A stretch of 34,085 bases of DNA from the NCBI GenBank assembly GCA_024275235.1, contig JAJRZN010000091.1, positions 1 through 34,085 on the forward strand, written 5' to 3'. A program made the translations under genes and the position numbers. Source of the DNA: Deltaproteobacteria bacterium. GTDB lineage: Bacteria; Desulfobacterota; Desulfobulbia; Desulfobulbales; VMSU01. Position 1 is the first letter of the stretch. The number at the start of each line of letters is the position of its first letter. The notes beneath the pieces are model-generated. The model was not told the origin of the DNA, made no database searches, and was given only the letters and a program-made list of their open reading frames with translations. Positions 23,740-32,395 of this stretch are shown here, in pieces.

Positions 23740-24846
23740 ATGTCTAAAATACTTGTTACCGGCGGCGCCGGATTCATTGGGGCTAATTTTGTCCATTACT
23801 GGCAGCGTGAATATCCTGCTGACACAATAGTGGTGCTGGACGCCCTGACCTACGCCGGTAATCTGGCCAGCCTGGAGGCGGTTAAGAACCATAAAAATTT
23901 TCATTTTGTGCATGGTAATATTCTCGATCAGGCATTAGTCGCGGACCTGCTGCGGGAGCATGAGCTTGATACCATTGTGCATTTCGCGGCCGAATCCCAT
24001 GTCGACCGCTCCATCCACGGCCCGGATGCCTTTATTGAGACCAATATTGTCGGCACCCACAGTATGCTGAAGGCCGCCAAGGAGGTCTGGCTGGGCGGCA
24101 GCGGCCGAGAGCATCGTTTCCATCACGTCTCCACTGATGAGGTTTACGGCTCCCTGAGCCCGGATGATCCGCCCTTTGCCGAGACTACGGCCTACGCTCC
24201 CAATTCTCCCTATTCGGCCAGCAAGGCCTCTTCCGATCATCTGGTTCGTTCCTATCATCATACCTACGGCCTGCAGGTAACTACCAGTAACTGTTCCAAT
24301 AATTACGGTCCGTATCAATTCCCGGAGAAGTTGATTCCTCTGTTGGTCGTTAATATTCTGGCCGGCAAATCCCTGCCCGTTTATGGCGATGGCCAAAATG
24401 TCCGTGACTGGCTCTATGTGGATGACCATTGCCGGGGGATTGATCTAATTTTAAAAAGGGGCGCGGTGGGCGAAGTCTATAATATCGGCGGTAATAATGA
24501 GTGGACTAATATTGATATCGTGAGACTGGTCTGCGGCCTCATGGATGAACATTTTGCCGTTGATGAGGGCTTAAAGGCCCGTTTCCCGGAGGCCCCCCAG
24601 GTGCGGGGCCGGAAGGCGGAGAGTCTGATTACTCATGTTAATGATCGTCCGGGCCATGACCGCCGTTACGCCATTGATGCCGCCAAATGCCGCGCGGAGC
24701 TGGGCTATGTTCCGCGGGAGTCCTTTGAGACCGGGATTCGCAGAACCATTGCCTGGATGCTGGAGAATGAACCCTGGTGGCGGGCGGTAATGGATGGCAG
24801 TTATCGTGACTGGCTCGCCAGGAATTATGGCGGGATAAAGGTATGA
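23740..24846 (+). CDS. rfbB: dTDP-glucose 4,6-dehydratase
   Basis: RfbB converts dTDP-glucose to dTDP-4-keto-6-deoxyglucose with tightly bound NAD+. This extended SDR of 368 residues starts with I-L-V-T-G-G-A-G-F-I-G, has D-A-L-T-Y-A-G-N-L, the family motif H-F-A-A-E-S-H-V-D-R-S-I, the catalytic S-T-D-E-V-Y-G-S-L, and Y-S-A-S-K-A-S-S-D (YxxxK). The C-terminal part has N-V-R-D-W-L-Y-V-D-D-H and D-R-P-G-H-D-R-R-Y-A-I-D. It completes the rfbACDB set; the run of rhamnose genes ends here and an unrelated hipBA-like pair follows. Confidence 0.98.
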   Translation: MSKILVTGGAGFIGANFVHYWQREYPADTIVVLDALTYAGNLASLEAVKNHKNFHFVHGNILDQALVADLLREHELDTIVHFAAESHVDRSIHGPDAFIETNIVGTHSMLKAAKEVWLGGSGREHRFHHVSTDEVYGSLSPDDPPFAETTAYAPNSPYSASKASSDHLVRSYHHTYGLQVTTSNCSNNYGPYQFPEKLIPLLVVNILAGKSLPVYGDGQNVRDWLYVDDHCRGIDLILKRGAVGEVYNIGGNNEWTNIDIVRLVCGLMDEHFAVDEGLKARFPEAPQVRGRKAESLITHVNDRPGHDRRYAIDAAKCRAELGYVPRESFETGIRRTIAWMLENEPWWRAVMDGSYRDWLARNYGGIKV

Positions 24847-24898
24847 TGAAATCCAGGCTGGATTTTAATTAATGTTTGTTTTGTATAACATAAAGCCC

Positions 24899-24928
24899 TT
24901 GACAGCTATGTAATGTAATGAATATAGT
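24899..24928 (+). promoter_or_regulatory. Sigma-70-type promoter of the hipBA-like pair
   Basis: TTGACA (24899-24904), an 18-base spacer, then TATAGT (24923-24928): a near-consensus housekeeping promoter. The expected transcript starts about 10 bases before the ATG at 24947, giving a very short leader. Confidence 0.7.
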
Positions 24929-24933
24929 TCATT
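24917..24933. promoter_or_regulatory. Candidate autorepressor operator over the hipBA-like -10
   Basis: AATGAA (24917-24922) and TTCATT (24928-24933) form a perfect 6-bp inverted repeat centred on the -10 hexamer. Its position fits negative autoregulation by the small HTH protein encoded next. It does not match the E. coli HipB consensus (TATCC-N8-GGATA). Confidence 0.45.
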
Positions 24934-24946
24934 TGTGGGGTGAATT

Positions 24947-25258
24947 ATGGGCTTTAATCAAGAAGAAAAAGAATTCTTCCGGCAACTGGGACTGCGGCTG
25001 CGGCAGGCCCGGATTGAGAGGCGGGAGACCCAGGAAGATTTAGGAGTCCGGGCGGGTATATCCCGCCAGCTGCTGGCCCGCATGGAGCAGGGTGAGCCCT
25101 CTGTGGCTCTGGGAAAATGGATAAGGGTAAGTTCTATTCTGGGGCTGCTGGATACCTGGAATCAGGCCCTGACTGTTCCGGTTGATCCCTTCGTGGAATA
25201 CGATGCAAAACAGCGTCAGTTAAATAAACTGCGGAAAACACGGGTTCGGAAAAAATGA
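24947..25258 (+). CDS. HipB-like XRE-family DNA-binding protein (antitoxin)
   Basis: This 103-residue protein has a Cro/C1-type helix-turn-helix at about residues 13-70 (R-L-R-Q-A-R-I-E-R-R-E-T-Q-E-D-L-G, A-G-I-S-R-Q-L-L-A-R-M-E) and a basic C-terminal tail. In HipBA systems this protein represses its own operon and neutralises the kinase toxin. Its stop TGA overlaps the kinase ATG by 4 bases (25255-25258), the usual coupled order. It has its own promoter and an inverted repeat over the -10. It sits inside the polysaccharide cluster, to which it has no metabolic link. Confidence 0.88.
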   Translation: MGFNQEEKEFFRQLGLRLRQARIERRETQEDLGVRAGISRQLLARMEQGEPSVALGKWIRVSSILGLLDTWNQALTVPVDPFVEYDAKQRQLNKLRKTRVRKK

Positions 25259-26487
25259 AGGCCGAGGTAAATCTATACGTCTATGCCGTTTTTACTGATG
25301 GTCTGATTGTGCCGGTGGGGCGTCTGTTATCGCGTAACCTGTATAACCGCGGTAATTATGAGGGGTTTTTCCGCTATGCCGGGGAGTATCTCAGGCATCC
25401 CCTGGCCTATCCCCTTGACCCGGTGCATCTGCCTTTGCGCGGCGGGGTGTTTACGGCGGCCAATGGTGAACTTGGCATGCCGGAGGTCTTTGATGATTCC
25501 CTGCCCGATGCCTGGGGGCGTCATATCCTGGCCCGTAAAGGCGGGTTGGAGCAGCCCTATGCCCCGGCTCATCTGCTTTTGTCCCTGGGAGGCGGCGGTC
25601 TGGGCCGTTTATTGTCCTCCGAACGTGAGGCCCTGCCAACGCCGGGCGGCGGCAGTATTGATTTCAATGATATTGCCAAGGCAATGGCTGAGGCGGCGGC
25701 CCTGGAAGAGTCCATTACCGTTGACAGCGCTGAACTGCGTCATTTACTGGCCTGCGGCAGTTCGGCCGGCGGGGCGCGCCCCAAGGTTCTGACAACCCTT
25801 GATAAGGGTATGTGGCTGGCAAAATTTGCCAGTCGTCAAGACCCGCATCCGGAATTGTTTGTGGCCCTGGAAGAGGCCGGGCTTACCCTGGCTCTTAGAG
25901 CCGGGCTTGAAGTCCCTGAAATAAGACGGGAGAAGGCGGGCGGCCGGGATATCCTTCTTATCCGTCGTTTTGACGTAACGCCTGCCGGAGGTCGTAACGC
26001 CCTGGTGAGTTTCAGAACCCTTATCGGAGTGGAGGATCATTACAGTGTTTCTTATGCTGACCTGGCCGAGGTCATCAGCCGTTTTTCCTATCGCCCCAAA
26101 GATGATCTCGAAGGGCTTTATCGGCAGATGATTGTTAATATCGCTCTGGTGAACACCGATGACCACCTGCAGAATTTTGCCATGCTTCATACTGAACAGG
26201 GCTGGTGTTTGTCACCGGCCTATGATATTGTGCCCAATATATATCAGGGTGAGCAGATTTTGCGGGTTAATGGTAAACATCGGGATTTAGACTGTGATGA
26301 TATTATGCTGGAAGGGAGAAAATTCGGCCTTTCCGGGCAGTGGTGCAGAAAAATCCTGGCTGATGTGACGGCACAATTGACCTCCTGGCCGGAGATATTC
26401 ACCACCTGCCGGGTGCCGGAGGCCCATACCGGTAATCTGCGGCTTAATATCGCCCGGCGTGTGAAGATGCTGACCAAATATCTTTGA
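25255..26487 (+). CDS. HipA-like serine/threonine kinase (toxin)
   Basis: This 410-residue protein has the HipA layout. The N-terminal region has F-D-D-S-L-P-D-A-W-G, typical of the HipA N-terminal domain. The P-loop-like segment G-S-S-A-G-G-A-R-P-K holds the Ser that HipA autophosphorylates, with W-L-A-K-F carrying the ATP-binding Lys. The kinase motifs are V-N-T-D-D-H-L-Q-N-F-A (catalytic Asp and Asn) and A-Y-D-I-V-P (metal-binding Asp). All key residues appear intact, so it is likely active. E. coli HipA phosphorylates glutamyl-tRNA synthetase; other HipA-like kinases have other targets, so the target here is unknown. It is translationally coupled to the HTH gene. Confidence 0.9.
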   Translation: MKAEVNLYVYAVFTDGLIVPVGRLLSRNLYNRGNYEGFFRYAGEYLRHPLAYPLDPVHLPLRGGVFTAANGELGMPEVFDDSLPDAWGRHILARKGGLEQPYAPAHLLLSLGGGGLGRLLSSEREALPTPGGGSIDFNDIAKAMAEAAALEESITVDSAELRHLLACGSSAGGARPKVLTTLDKGMWLAKFASRQDPHPELFVALEEAGLTLALRAGLEVPEIRREKAGGRDILLIRRFDVTPAGGRNALVSFRTLIGVEDHYSVSYADLAEVISRFSYRPKDDLEGLYRQMIVNIALVNTDDHLQNFAMLHTEQGWCLSPAYDIVPNIYQGEQILRVNGKHRDLDCDDIMLEGRKFGLSGQWCRKILADVTAQLTSWPEIFTTCRVPEAHTGNLRLNIARRVKMLTKYL

Positions 26488-26547
26488 TATCTGCTGGTTA
26501 ATATTCTGCTGTGGGGGTGCCGTTTGTGTCCAGCGGCAATAAAAAAT

Positions 26548-27522
26548 ATGAAATTAATCGTCCAGATTCCCTGTCTCAATGAGGAGCATTCCCTGCCCCA
26601 GACGGTGCGGGATATCCCCCGCCGGATTGCCGGTATCGACGAGGTGGAAATTCTTATTATTGACGATGGCAGCACCGACCGTACTGTTGAGGTAGCCCGT
26701 GAGATCGGGGTGGATCATATAGTTGTCCATATCAATAATAAAGGGCTGGCGGCGGCCTTTCGCAGCGGTCTTGATGCCTGCCTGCGTCTTGGCGCTGATA
26801 TAATCGTTAACACGGATGGTGATAATCAGTATAAGGGACAGGATATCCCCAGGCTGGTGGCCCCTATTTTGGCGGGCCGGGCCGAAATTGTGGTGGGTGA
26901 CCGCCAGACCAGCAAAATTCCCCATTTTGAGCTCCACAAGAAGATTCTGCAGAAATTCGGCAGTACCATTGTCCGGGTCTTATCCGGGGTTGATCTGCCG
27001 GACGCGGTGAGCGGCTTTCGGGCCTTCAGCCGTGATGCCGCCATGCAGTTGAATATTCTGACCCATTACTCCTATACGGTTGAAACCGTTCTGCAGGCCG
27101 GTAAAAGGAAGATTGCCGTTTCAAGTGTTCATGTGGGCACCAATCCCAAAACCCGTGAATCACGCCTGGCGAAGAGTATCCCCAGTTTCGTTATTAATCA
27201 GCTCAATACCATGACCCGCATGTACGCCATGCACCAGCCGCTCAGGTATTTTTTTGTAATCAGCGTCATTATTATGCTCACCGGCGCCGTGCCCATGGTG
27301 CGTTTTTTCAGCTTTTATTTCCGGGGGCTGGGCGGCGGCCATATCCAGTCTCTGATTCTGGGCAGTTCGTTACTGGTTATTGGTTTTCAGGTTATGGTGC
27401 TTGGTTTTCTTGGTGATGTTATTTCCTTTAACCGCCGTTTAATTGAAGATACCTTGAACCGGGTGAAGAAAATTGAAATTGATTATCTGGAAAAACTGAA
27501 AAAATCAGACGATTCATCATGA
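26548..27522 (+). CDS. GT2 glycosyltransferase with C-terminal membrane segments (DPM/GtrB-like)
   Basis: ATG 26548 is chosen because the family starts directly with the first strand (M-K-L-I-V-Q-I-P-C-L-N-E-E); TTG 26524 would add 8 residues. The GT-A domain has I-I-D-D-G-S-T-D-R-T and V-N-T-D-G-D-N-Q-Y, the nucleotide-sugar and metal motifs of dolichyl-phosphate-mannose-synthase-like enzymes. The Q-Y and V-S-G-F-R motifs are also typical. Two membrane helices follow (about 235-260 and 275-300). Such enzymes usually transfer a sugar from a nucleotide donor to polyprenyl phosphate at the inner membrane. It probably belongs to surface glycan synthesis. It starts 60 bp after the kinase gene and couples by ATGA to the next gene. 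Confidence 0.88.
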   Translation: MKLIVQIPCLNEEHSLPQTVRDIPRRIAGIDEVEILIIDDGSTDRTVEVAREIGVDHIVVHINNKGLAAAFRSGLDACLRLGADIIVNTDGDNQYKGQDIPRLVAPILAGRAEIVVGDRQTSKIPHFELHKKILQKFGSTIVRVLSGVDLPDAVSGFRAFSRDAAMQLNILTHYSYTVETVLQAGKRKIAVSSVHVGTNPKTRESRLAKSIPSFVINQLNTMTRMYAMHQPLRYFFVISVIIMLTGAVPMVRFFSFYFRGLGGGHIQSLILGSSLLVIGFQVMVLGFLGDVISFNRRLIEDTLNRVKKIEIDYLEKLKKSDDSS

Positions 27523-28751
27523 TGAAGGGGCGTGTCTTAACTCTGACCTCCACCTTTCCCCGCTGGCCTGATGACAGCACTGCCCCCTTTGTGCCGCGTC
27601 TGGCCGTGAATCTGCAGAAACTCGGCTGGCAGGTGGATATTCTGGCGCCTCATGCCCCTGGTGCCGCCAAAACGGAGATTATTGACGGGCTGCGGGTCAA
27701 AAGATTCCAGTACCTGTGGCCGGCATCCCGGCAGACCGTTTGTTATCAGGGCGGTGCCATGATTAATCTGCGCCGCAATAAAGTCAATTATTTTAAACTT
27801 CCGGCATTACTGTTTTTTGAATGGCTTGCCCTGCGCCGGATTCTTGCGGTTGAGCGCTATGATATTCTGCATTCTCACTGGATTCTGCCCCAGGGTTTTA
27901 TCGGGGCGCTGGCGGCGGGCGGCCGTGTTTCCCACCTTGTAACGGTGCATGGCGGTGACATCTTCGGTCTGCGGGGCGGTGCGTATGCTGGTGCCAAAAA
28001 ATTCGCCCTGCGGCGGGCGGCTGGAATTACGGTGAACAGTTCCGTAACGGAACAGGCGGTGCGGGAACTTGTCCCCGCTGCCGCTGTTATCGAGCGTATT
28101 CCCATGGGGGTAAAGGTAACGGCTCCAGGCGGCGTTAACAGGCAGGCGGATGAACTCCGCCGTTGTTACCGAAAAAATGACGGCCCTCTGCTGATTTTTG
28201 TCGGCCGGATTGTGGAGGAAAAAGGGCTGGCCGATTTGTTGGCGGCGCTGAAAATGCTGCTCGCTGATTCTGTGCCGGCGGCGCTGCTGGTCGTTGGAGA
28301 GGGGCAGGACAGGCCGGAAATGGAGGAACTGGCTCGTGAACTAAGGATTGCTGCTGCTGTTCATTTTGTCGGTTGGCAGCCGGCGGCGCGGGTCTTTGAT
28401 TACCTGAATGCCGCCGATATCTTCATCGGGCCGTCACGTACTGCCGTAAACGGCTGGAAAGAGGCCCAGGGGCTGACATTCGTGGAGGCCATGATGGCCG
28501 GGACGCCGGTGATAGCCAGCCGGACGGGCGGTATTGTTGACGCGGTCAGGCATGAGCAGACCGGCCTGCTGGTTGACGAAGAGGCCCCGCGGCAGATTTG
28601 TCGGGCCGTAAAACGCCTGTTGAATGATAAGCAGTTATATCAGCGTCTTGCCGTGAACGGCAGGAAGATGGCCGAGGAAAATTTTTCAGAAGAGGCCGCC
28701 GCCCAGGCCTTTGATAAACTGTTTTCACAGTTTTTGTCATGTCGAAAGTAA
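27519..28751 (+). CDS. GT4-family glycosyltransferase
   Basis: This 410-residue protein has a GT-B fold of the GT4 type. The N-terminal domain starts with V-L-T-L-T-S-T-F-P-R and contains H-S-H-W-I-L-P-Q-G and T-V-H-G-G-D-I-F-G. The C-terminal donor-binding domain has F-V-G-R-I-V-E-E-K-G-L, then V-H-F-V-G-W-Q, and the E-x7-E motif region Q-G-L-T-F-V-E-A-M-M-A-G-T-P-V-I-A, followed by G-G-I-V-D-A-V. It retains the donor nucleotide-sugar. The donor and acceptor cannot be read from sequence. Its ATG overlaps the previous stop and its 3' end overlaps the next gene by 13 bases, so all four transferases are one transcript. Confidence 0.93.
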   Translation: MMKGRVLTLTSTFPRWPDDSTAPFVPRLAVNLQKLGWQVDILAPHAPGAAKTEIIDGLRVKRFQYLWPASRQTVCYQGGAMINLRRNKVNYFKLPALLFFEWLALRRILAVERYDILHSHWILPQGFIGALAAGGRVSHLVTVHGGDIFGLRGGAYAGAKKFALRRAAGITVNSSVTEQAVRELVPAAAVIERIPMGVKVTAPGGVNRQADELRRCYRKNDGPLLIFVGRIVEEKGLADLLAALKMLLADSVPAALLVVGEGQDRPEMEELARELRIAAAVHFVGWQPAARVFDYLNAADIFIGPSRTAVNGWKEAQGLTFVEAMMAGTPVIASRTGGIVDAVRHEQTGLLVDEEAPRQICRAVKRLLNDKQLYQRLAVNGRKMAEENFSEEAAAQAFDKLFSQFLSCRK

Positions 28752-29653
28752 ATCGTCCCTGTCTGTTTTCGATTATTATTCCTTGTTATAATGACGTGGA
28801 GGGGCTGTCCGCCTGCTTGCAGGGCATCTACCGGCAGGAAGGCGGCCTGTCCTTTGAGGTCATTGTGGTTGATGATTGTTCCGATCTTGAGATTGCGAGG
28901 GAGGTGAATGAACATTATCCTCAAGTGATTTTTCAGCGTTTAAGTCGTAAAAGCGGCCCGGGAGCCGCGCGGAACAGGGGGATTTCTCTTGCCAGAGGGG
29001 AATTTCTGGCCTTTATTGACAGGGACGCCGTTCCCTGTGCAGCATGGTTGCAATGTCTGCACGCCGGGTTCAGCCTAGGGGCCGCGATAGTTTGCGGGCC
29101 TGTCCGCCACGAAGACAGTTTCCGGGCCAGAATGACCGCCCTCACCGCCTTTGGTGAATACCTCGAAGACCGGGACGGCTATCGGGAACATTGTTCCAGT
29201 GCTAATTATGCCATTGCCGCCCGTACAATGTCTTCTTTCTCCTATGATGAGACCATTCCTTTTGCCGGTGAGGATGTGCTGCTCTCTACTCAATTTACCA
29301 TGGCCGGCCTGCGAATCCGCTATCTGAGCGCCGCCTGGGTGCTGCATAAACCACCCCTCTCCGCCCGGCGGTATTTTCGGCGGGCCTTTGTCTACGGCCT
29401 TGGTTTCAGATATTCAAGAGCGCGTTGTAAACACCTTGCCGGTTACGCCCTGCATAAATATTTGCGGGCCGTTAGCGCCGTACCCCTCTTTGTTATACGG
29501 AGTACCCTTGATTGTCTGCGTCTGGTAAAGTTGCGTAAAAAGCTGGCTGTTGACCTGTGGCAGCTCCCCCTTTTTATCGGCGGCATAATTTGTACCAGGG
29601 TGGTTTACGCCATGGGAGCGGCCATGGGATACGCGGGCCGGGACAGCCGCTGA
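28739..29653 (+). CDS. GT2-family glycosyltransferase
   Basis: This 304-residue protein starts with the GT-A strand F-S-I-I-I-P-C-Y-N-D and has V-I-V-V-D-D-C-S, then G-P-G-A-A-R-N-R-G and F-I-D-R-D-A-V-P (DxD-type metal site). The later A-G-E-D-V-L-L segment holds the expected acidic catalytic-base region. The C-terminal ~80 residues are basic and hydrophobic, suggesting membrane association. The start overlaps the previous gene by 13 bases, and the gene is separated by 12 bases from the next transferase. The substrate is unknown. Confidence 0.9.
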   Translation: MSKVNRPCLFSIIIPCYNDVEGLSACLQGIYRQEGGLSFEVIVVDDCSDLEIAREVNEHYPQVIFQRLSRKSGPGAARNRGISLARGEFLAFIDRDAVPCAAWLQCLHAGFSLGAAIVCGPVRHEDSFRARMTALTAFGEYLEDRDGYREHCSSANYAIAARTMSSFSYDETIPFAGEDVLLSTQFTMAGLRIRYLSAAWVLHKPPLSARRYFRRAFVYGLGFRYSRARCKHLAGYALHKYLRAVSAVPLFVIRSTLDCLRLVKLRKKLAVDLWQLPLFIGGIICTRVVYAMGAAMGYAGRDSR

Positions 29654-29665
29654 GGCTGGTGGGTT

Positions 29666-30547
29666 ATGAGAGCTGATATTGCCGTTATCATAGTTAATTA
29701 TCATTCATGGAAGATGCTCTGCCGGTGCGTTCAGAGTCTGAAGGACCATCTCGACAGCCCGGTTCATATTATTGTGGTGGATAACAGTGAAGAGTCGGAA
29801 TGTGATGAAATCCACGGCCGGTATCCTGATCTGGAGCTGATTAAGTCCAGAGAAAACCGCGGTTTTGCCGCGGGCTGCAACGCGGGCCTGCGGCGGGCCC
29901 TGGAATCTGAGCTGGATTATATCCTGCTGCTGAACCCCGATACCTGGGTGGAGAGTGATTTTCTTCAGAGTCTGCTGCCTGTTTTCGCGCGTGACCCCCG
30001 GATTGGCGCGGCCGGGCCGAAGATTTTGAATCCTCGTGTTCCGGGCGGTTTATGGAATGGCGGCGGGCGGCTGAACTGGTTTGCCGGGGGAACAGGAAAG
30101 ATTGTGACCGAACAGGGTGATGAGGCCTATGAGGTGGATTTTTTGTCAGGCTGCGCTTTGTTGCTCCGGGCTGAAGCGGTTCGTGAGGCGGGTTTCATGG
30201 CCGAGGAGTATTTTCTCTATTTTGAAGATACGGATTATCTGCAGCGCTTATTAAGAGCTGGTTTCAAAATTGTTTATGTGCCTGAGGCGGAGGTGCTGCA
30301 TGAGGGCTCAGAAACAGTTGGTTTTCAAAGCGGTCGCTACGTCTATTATTTCTCCCGCAATAGAATATGGTTTATGCGGCGCTGGGCCAGGTGGTATCAA
30401 CTGCTGGTTTTTATGCTTTATAATACTCTGATTAAACTGCCGGGGGCGGTAATTATCTTTGGCTTATACCGGAAACGCCCGGCATTGGTGAGGGCCTATT
30501 TTAAAGGCTTCCGGCATGGTGTAAGCGGTAAAATGGGCCGGCTGTAG
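29666..30547 (+). CDS. GT2 glycosyltransferase, rhamnosyltransferase-like (WbbL type)
   Basis: This 293-residue protein carries the WbbL/RfbF-type GT2 marks: V-I-I-V-N-Y-H-S-W, I-I-V-V-D-N-S, R-E-N-R-G-F-A-A-G-C-N-A-G, L-L-L-N-P-D-T-W (metal site) and F-L-S-G-C-A-L-L-L-R with F-L-Y-F-E-D-T-D-Y. Many members transfer rhamnose from dTDP-L-rhamnose, which the rfbACDB genes upstream would supply; that link is contextual. The C-terminal region has hydrophobic segments (Q-L-L-V-F-M-L-Y, A-V-I-I-F-G-L-Y) that may attach it to the inner membrane. It ends at TAG within the left arm of a hairpin. Confidence 0.9.
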   Translation: MRADIAVIIVNYHSWKMLCRCVQSLKDHLDSPVHIIVVDNSEESECDEIHGRYPDLELIKSRENRGFAAGCNAGLRRALESELDYILLLNPDTWVESDFLQSLLPVFARDPRIGAAGPKILNPRVPGGLWNGGGRLNWFAGGTGKIVTEQGDEAYEVDFLSGCALLLRAEAVREAGFMAEEYFLYFEDTDYLQRLLRAGFKIVYVPEAEVLHEGSETVGFQSGRYVYYFSRNRIWFMRRWARWYQLLVFMLYNTLIKLPGAVIIFGLYRKRPALVRAYFKGFRHGVSGKMGRL

Positions 30548-30574
30548 AGACAGGGAATGCCTTGTCTCTACAGC
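30541..30574. terminator. 15-bp hairpin between convergent glycosyltransferase gene and nifA
   Basis: GCTGTAGAGACAGGG (30541-30555) pairs with CCTTGTCTCTACAGC (30560-30574) around a 4-base loop, with a single G-U wobble. The left arm includes the TAG stop of the glycosyltransferase and the right arm abuts the nifA stop at 30575. There is no clean U-run on either side, so it may terminate weakly in both directions or separate the two transcription units. Confidence 0.72.
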
Positions 30575-32197
30575 TCATTTGTGTTCCGTAATACCGTATT
30601 TTTTTATCCGGTAGCCAATCTGTCTCTGAGTGAGTCCCAGTTCCCGCGCCGCCCTGGCCTGTACCCAGCCGTTTCTGATTAAGGTACTTTCCACGAGTTC
30701 ACGTTCCATGGCGCTTAAAGATGTGGGCGGCCGGGCGGGAGCCAGGGGCTGGGCGGAGGCTGGTTCGGATGCGGGAGCCAGTGTCAGGTCAGCAGCCTGC
30801 GCTTCTGTCTGGGGCTCGGTCAGCATATATGAGGGAAAGTCGCTGATCTTGACCCAGTCGCCGACCGTCATAATCACTAAGCGCTCCACCAGATTCTGCA
30901 ACTCTCTGACGTTGCCGGGCCAGGAATAATCTTTTAAAAAATCAACTATTTCTCTCGACAGGCGCAGATGGCGCTTGTTCCGTTCATTACTTTCCCGTAG
31001 AAAAAAATCAATAAGCAGGGGGATGTCCTCCCGGCGTTCCCGTAATGGCGGCAGCATAACAGGTATTACGTTAAGCCGGTAATAGAGGTCTGCCCTGAAA
31101 TTACCGCGGCTGGCGGCCGCCGCCAAATCAACATTAGTGGCAGCGATAATCCTGACATCAACGGCTATTGTGCGATTCCCGCCCAGCCGCTCAAACTGTT
31201 TTTCCTGTAAAACCCGTAATAACTTGGCCTGTAGATTCAGGGGCAGCTCGCCTACCTCGTCTAAGAAAAATGTACCGTGATCTGCCAGTTCAAACTTGCC
31301 CTGTTTAAAGGAGGTGGCCCCGGTAAAGGCCCCTTTTTCGTGACCGAGAAGCTCGCTTTCAAGCAGATGTTCCGGCAGGGCGGCGCAGTTAACCTTAATA
31401 AAGGGGCAGTCAGCCCGGGGGCTGGCCTGGTGGATGGCCCGGGCAACTAATTCCTTGCCTGTTCCTGACTCCCCGAGCAGAAGCGCCGTCGCCGCACTGG
31501 GGGCTACCCGGTCTATGAGCCGGAATACCTCGTTCATGACCTTGCTCTGGCCGATGATGTTATGGCGGTTGTAGCGTTGGTTAAGCTCGGCCTTCAGGGA
31601 GCGGTTTTCTTCGACCAGCATCTCTTCCTTCAGCTTCAGGGTCTTGTCAAGTTCCAGAAACTGGGCGATGAGGGTAGCGACCACGGTGATAAACTGGACG
31701 TCCTCTTCAAAGGAAATCTTGGACTCAAATATGCGGTCAACGGTGAGAACCCCCACTGGATCATCACGCAGAATAACCGGCACCCCGATAAAGGCGATGC
31801 GATCCCTGGTGATCCCGCTCCGGGACTGGGTGCGGTTCAGGAAGAGGGGTTCACTGGTGATATCGGGCACGACAAATGGAAAGCGGCTGCGAAATATTTT
31901 GCCGCATACCCCCTCGTCCAGGCGGTATATACCGCGTTTTTTCTCCTGCTCTGTCATGCCGTAACTGGCCTTGATCGTCAGGCGTTTACCGGTGGCGTCA
32001 AGCATGAAGAGGGTTGCTCTCTCCATATGCATGGTGTCATGCAGGATCTGAAGAATCTCTGACAGGGCGGTGTCGAGTTCGGCGGCGGCCCCCACTAACT
32101 GGGCGATTTCGCAGAGGGCCTGAACTTCCATGGACTTTATGGCCGCTACCTGTCTTATACGTTCGTAATCCAGGCTGTCTAATCTTATTGTTTTCAT
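30575..32197 (-). CDS. nifA: NifA, sigma-54-dependent activator of nitrogen-fixation genes
   Basis: This 540-residue enhancer-binding protein has an N-terminal GAF domain (about residues 38-185), a short coiled linker, and an AAA+ domain with Walker A G-E-S-G-T-G-K-E, the intact sigma-54 contact loop G-A-F-T-G-A, and L-D-E-V-G-E. It ends in a Fis-type HTH ([19 protein letters not shown]), which with the GAF domain is typical of NifA. The linker before the HTH is Pro/Ala-rich and lacks the Cys pairs found in oxygen-sensitive alpha-proteobacterial NifA. Next to nifK the identification is strong. No SD is obvious. A sigma-54 promoter lies upstream at 32326-32341. Confidence 0.94.
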   Translation of the reverse strand: MKTIRLDSLDYERIRQVAAIKSMEVQALCEIAQLVGAAAELDTALSEILQILHDTMHMERATLFMLDATGKRLTIKASYGMTEQEKKRGIYRLDEGVCGKIFRSRFPFVVPDITSEPLFLNRTQSRSGITRDRIAFIGVPVILRDDPVGVLTVDRIFESKISFEEDVQFITVVATLIAQFLELDKTLKLKEEMLVEENRSLKAELNQRYNRHNIIGQSKVMNEVFRLIDRVAPSAATALLLGESGTGKELVARAIHQASPRADCPFIKVNCAALPEHLLESELLGHEKGAFTGATSFKQGKFELADHGTFFLDEVGELPLNLQAKLLRVLQEKQFERLGGNRTIAVDVRIIAATNVDLAAAASRGNFRADLYYRLNVIPVMLPPLRERREDIPLLIDFFLRESNERNKRHLRLSREIVDFLKDYSWPGNVRELQNLVERLVIMTVGDWVKISDFPSYMLTEPQTEAQAADLTLAPASEPASAQPLAPARPPTSLSAMERELVESTLIRNGWVQARAARELGLTQRQIGYRIKKYGITEHK

Positions 32198-32325
32198 GAT
32201 TTTATTGGTCGCAAGTTGTAATTATTCAGCAAAGGAGAAAAAACTCTTGACTCATAACCGTAACCTTATAGTTGTTCCAGAAGTAATATATGCCTTCGTT
32301 TATGTATAATTCATGAAATTAATAA

Positions 32326-32341
32326 AGCAAATTGCGTACCG
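32326..32341 (-). promoter_or_regulatory. Sigma-54 (-24/-12) promoter of nifA
   Basis: On the minus strand CGGTACG-N4-TTGCT matches the -24/-12 consensus TGGCACG-N4-TTGCW at 10 of 12 defined positions, with GG and GC exactly 10 bases apart. Transcription would start near 32315, about 118 bases before the nifA ATG. It implies activation by an enhancer-binding protein, either NtrC-like or NifA itself. Confidence 0.7.
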
Positions 32342-32395
32342 ATAATGTCTGGAGTTGTAACTTCTTTTGATTATGGTTGTCTGTTTGGGCTGTAA

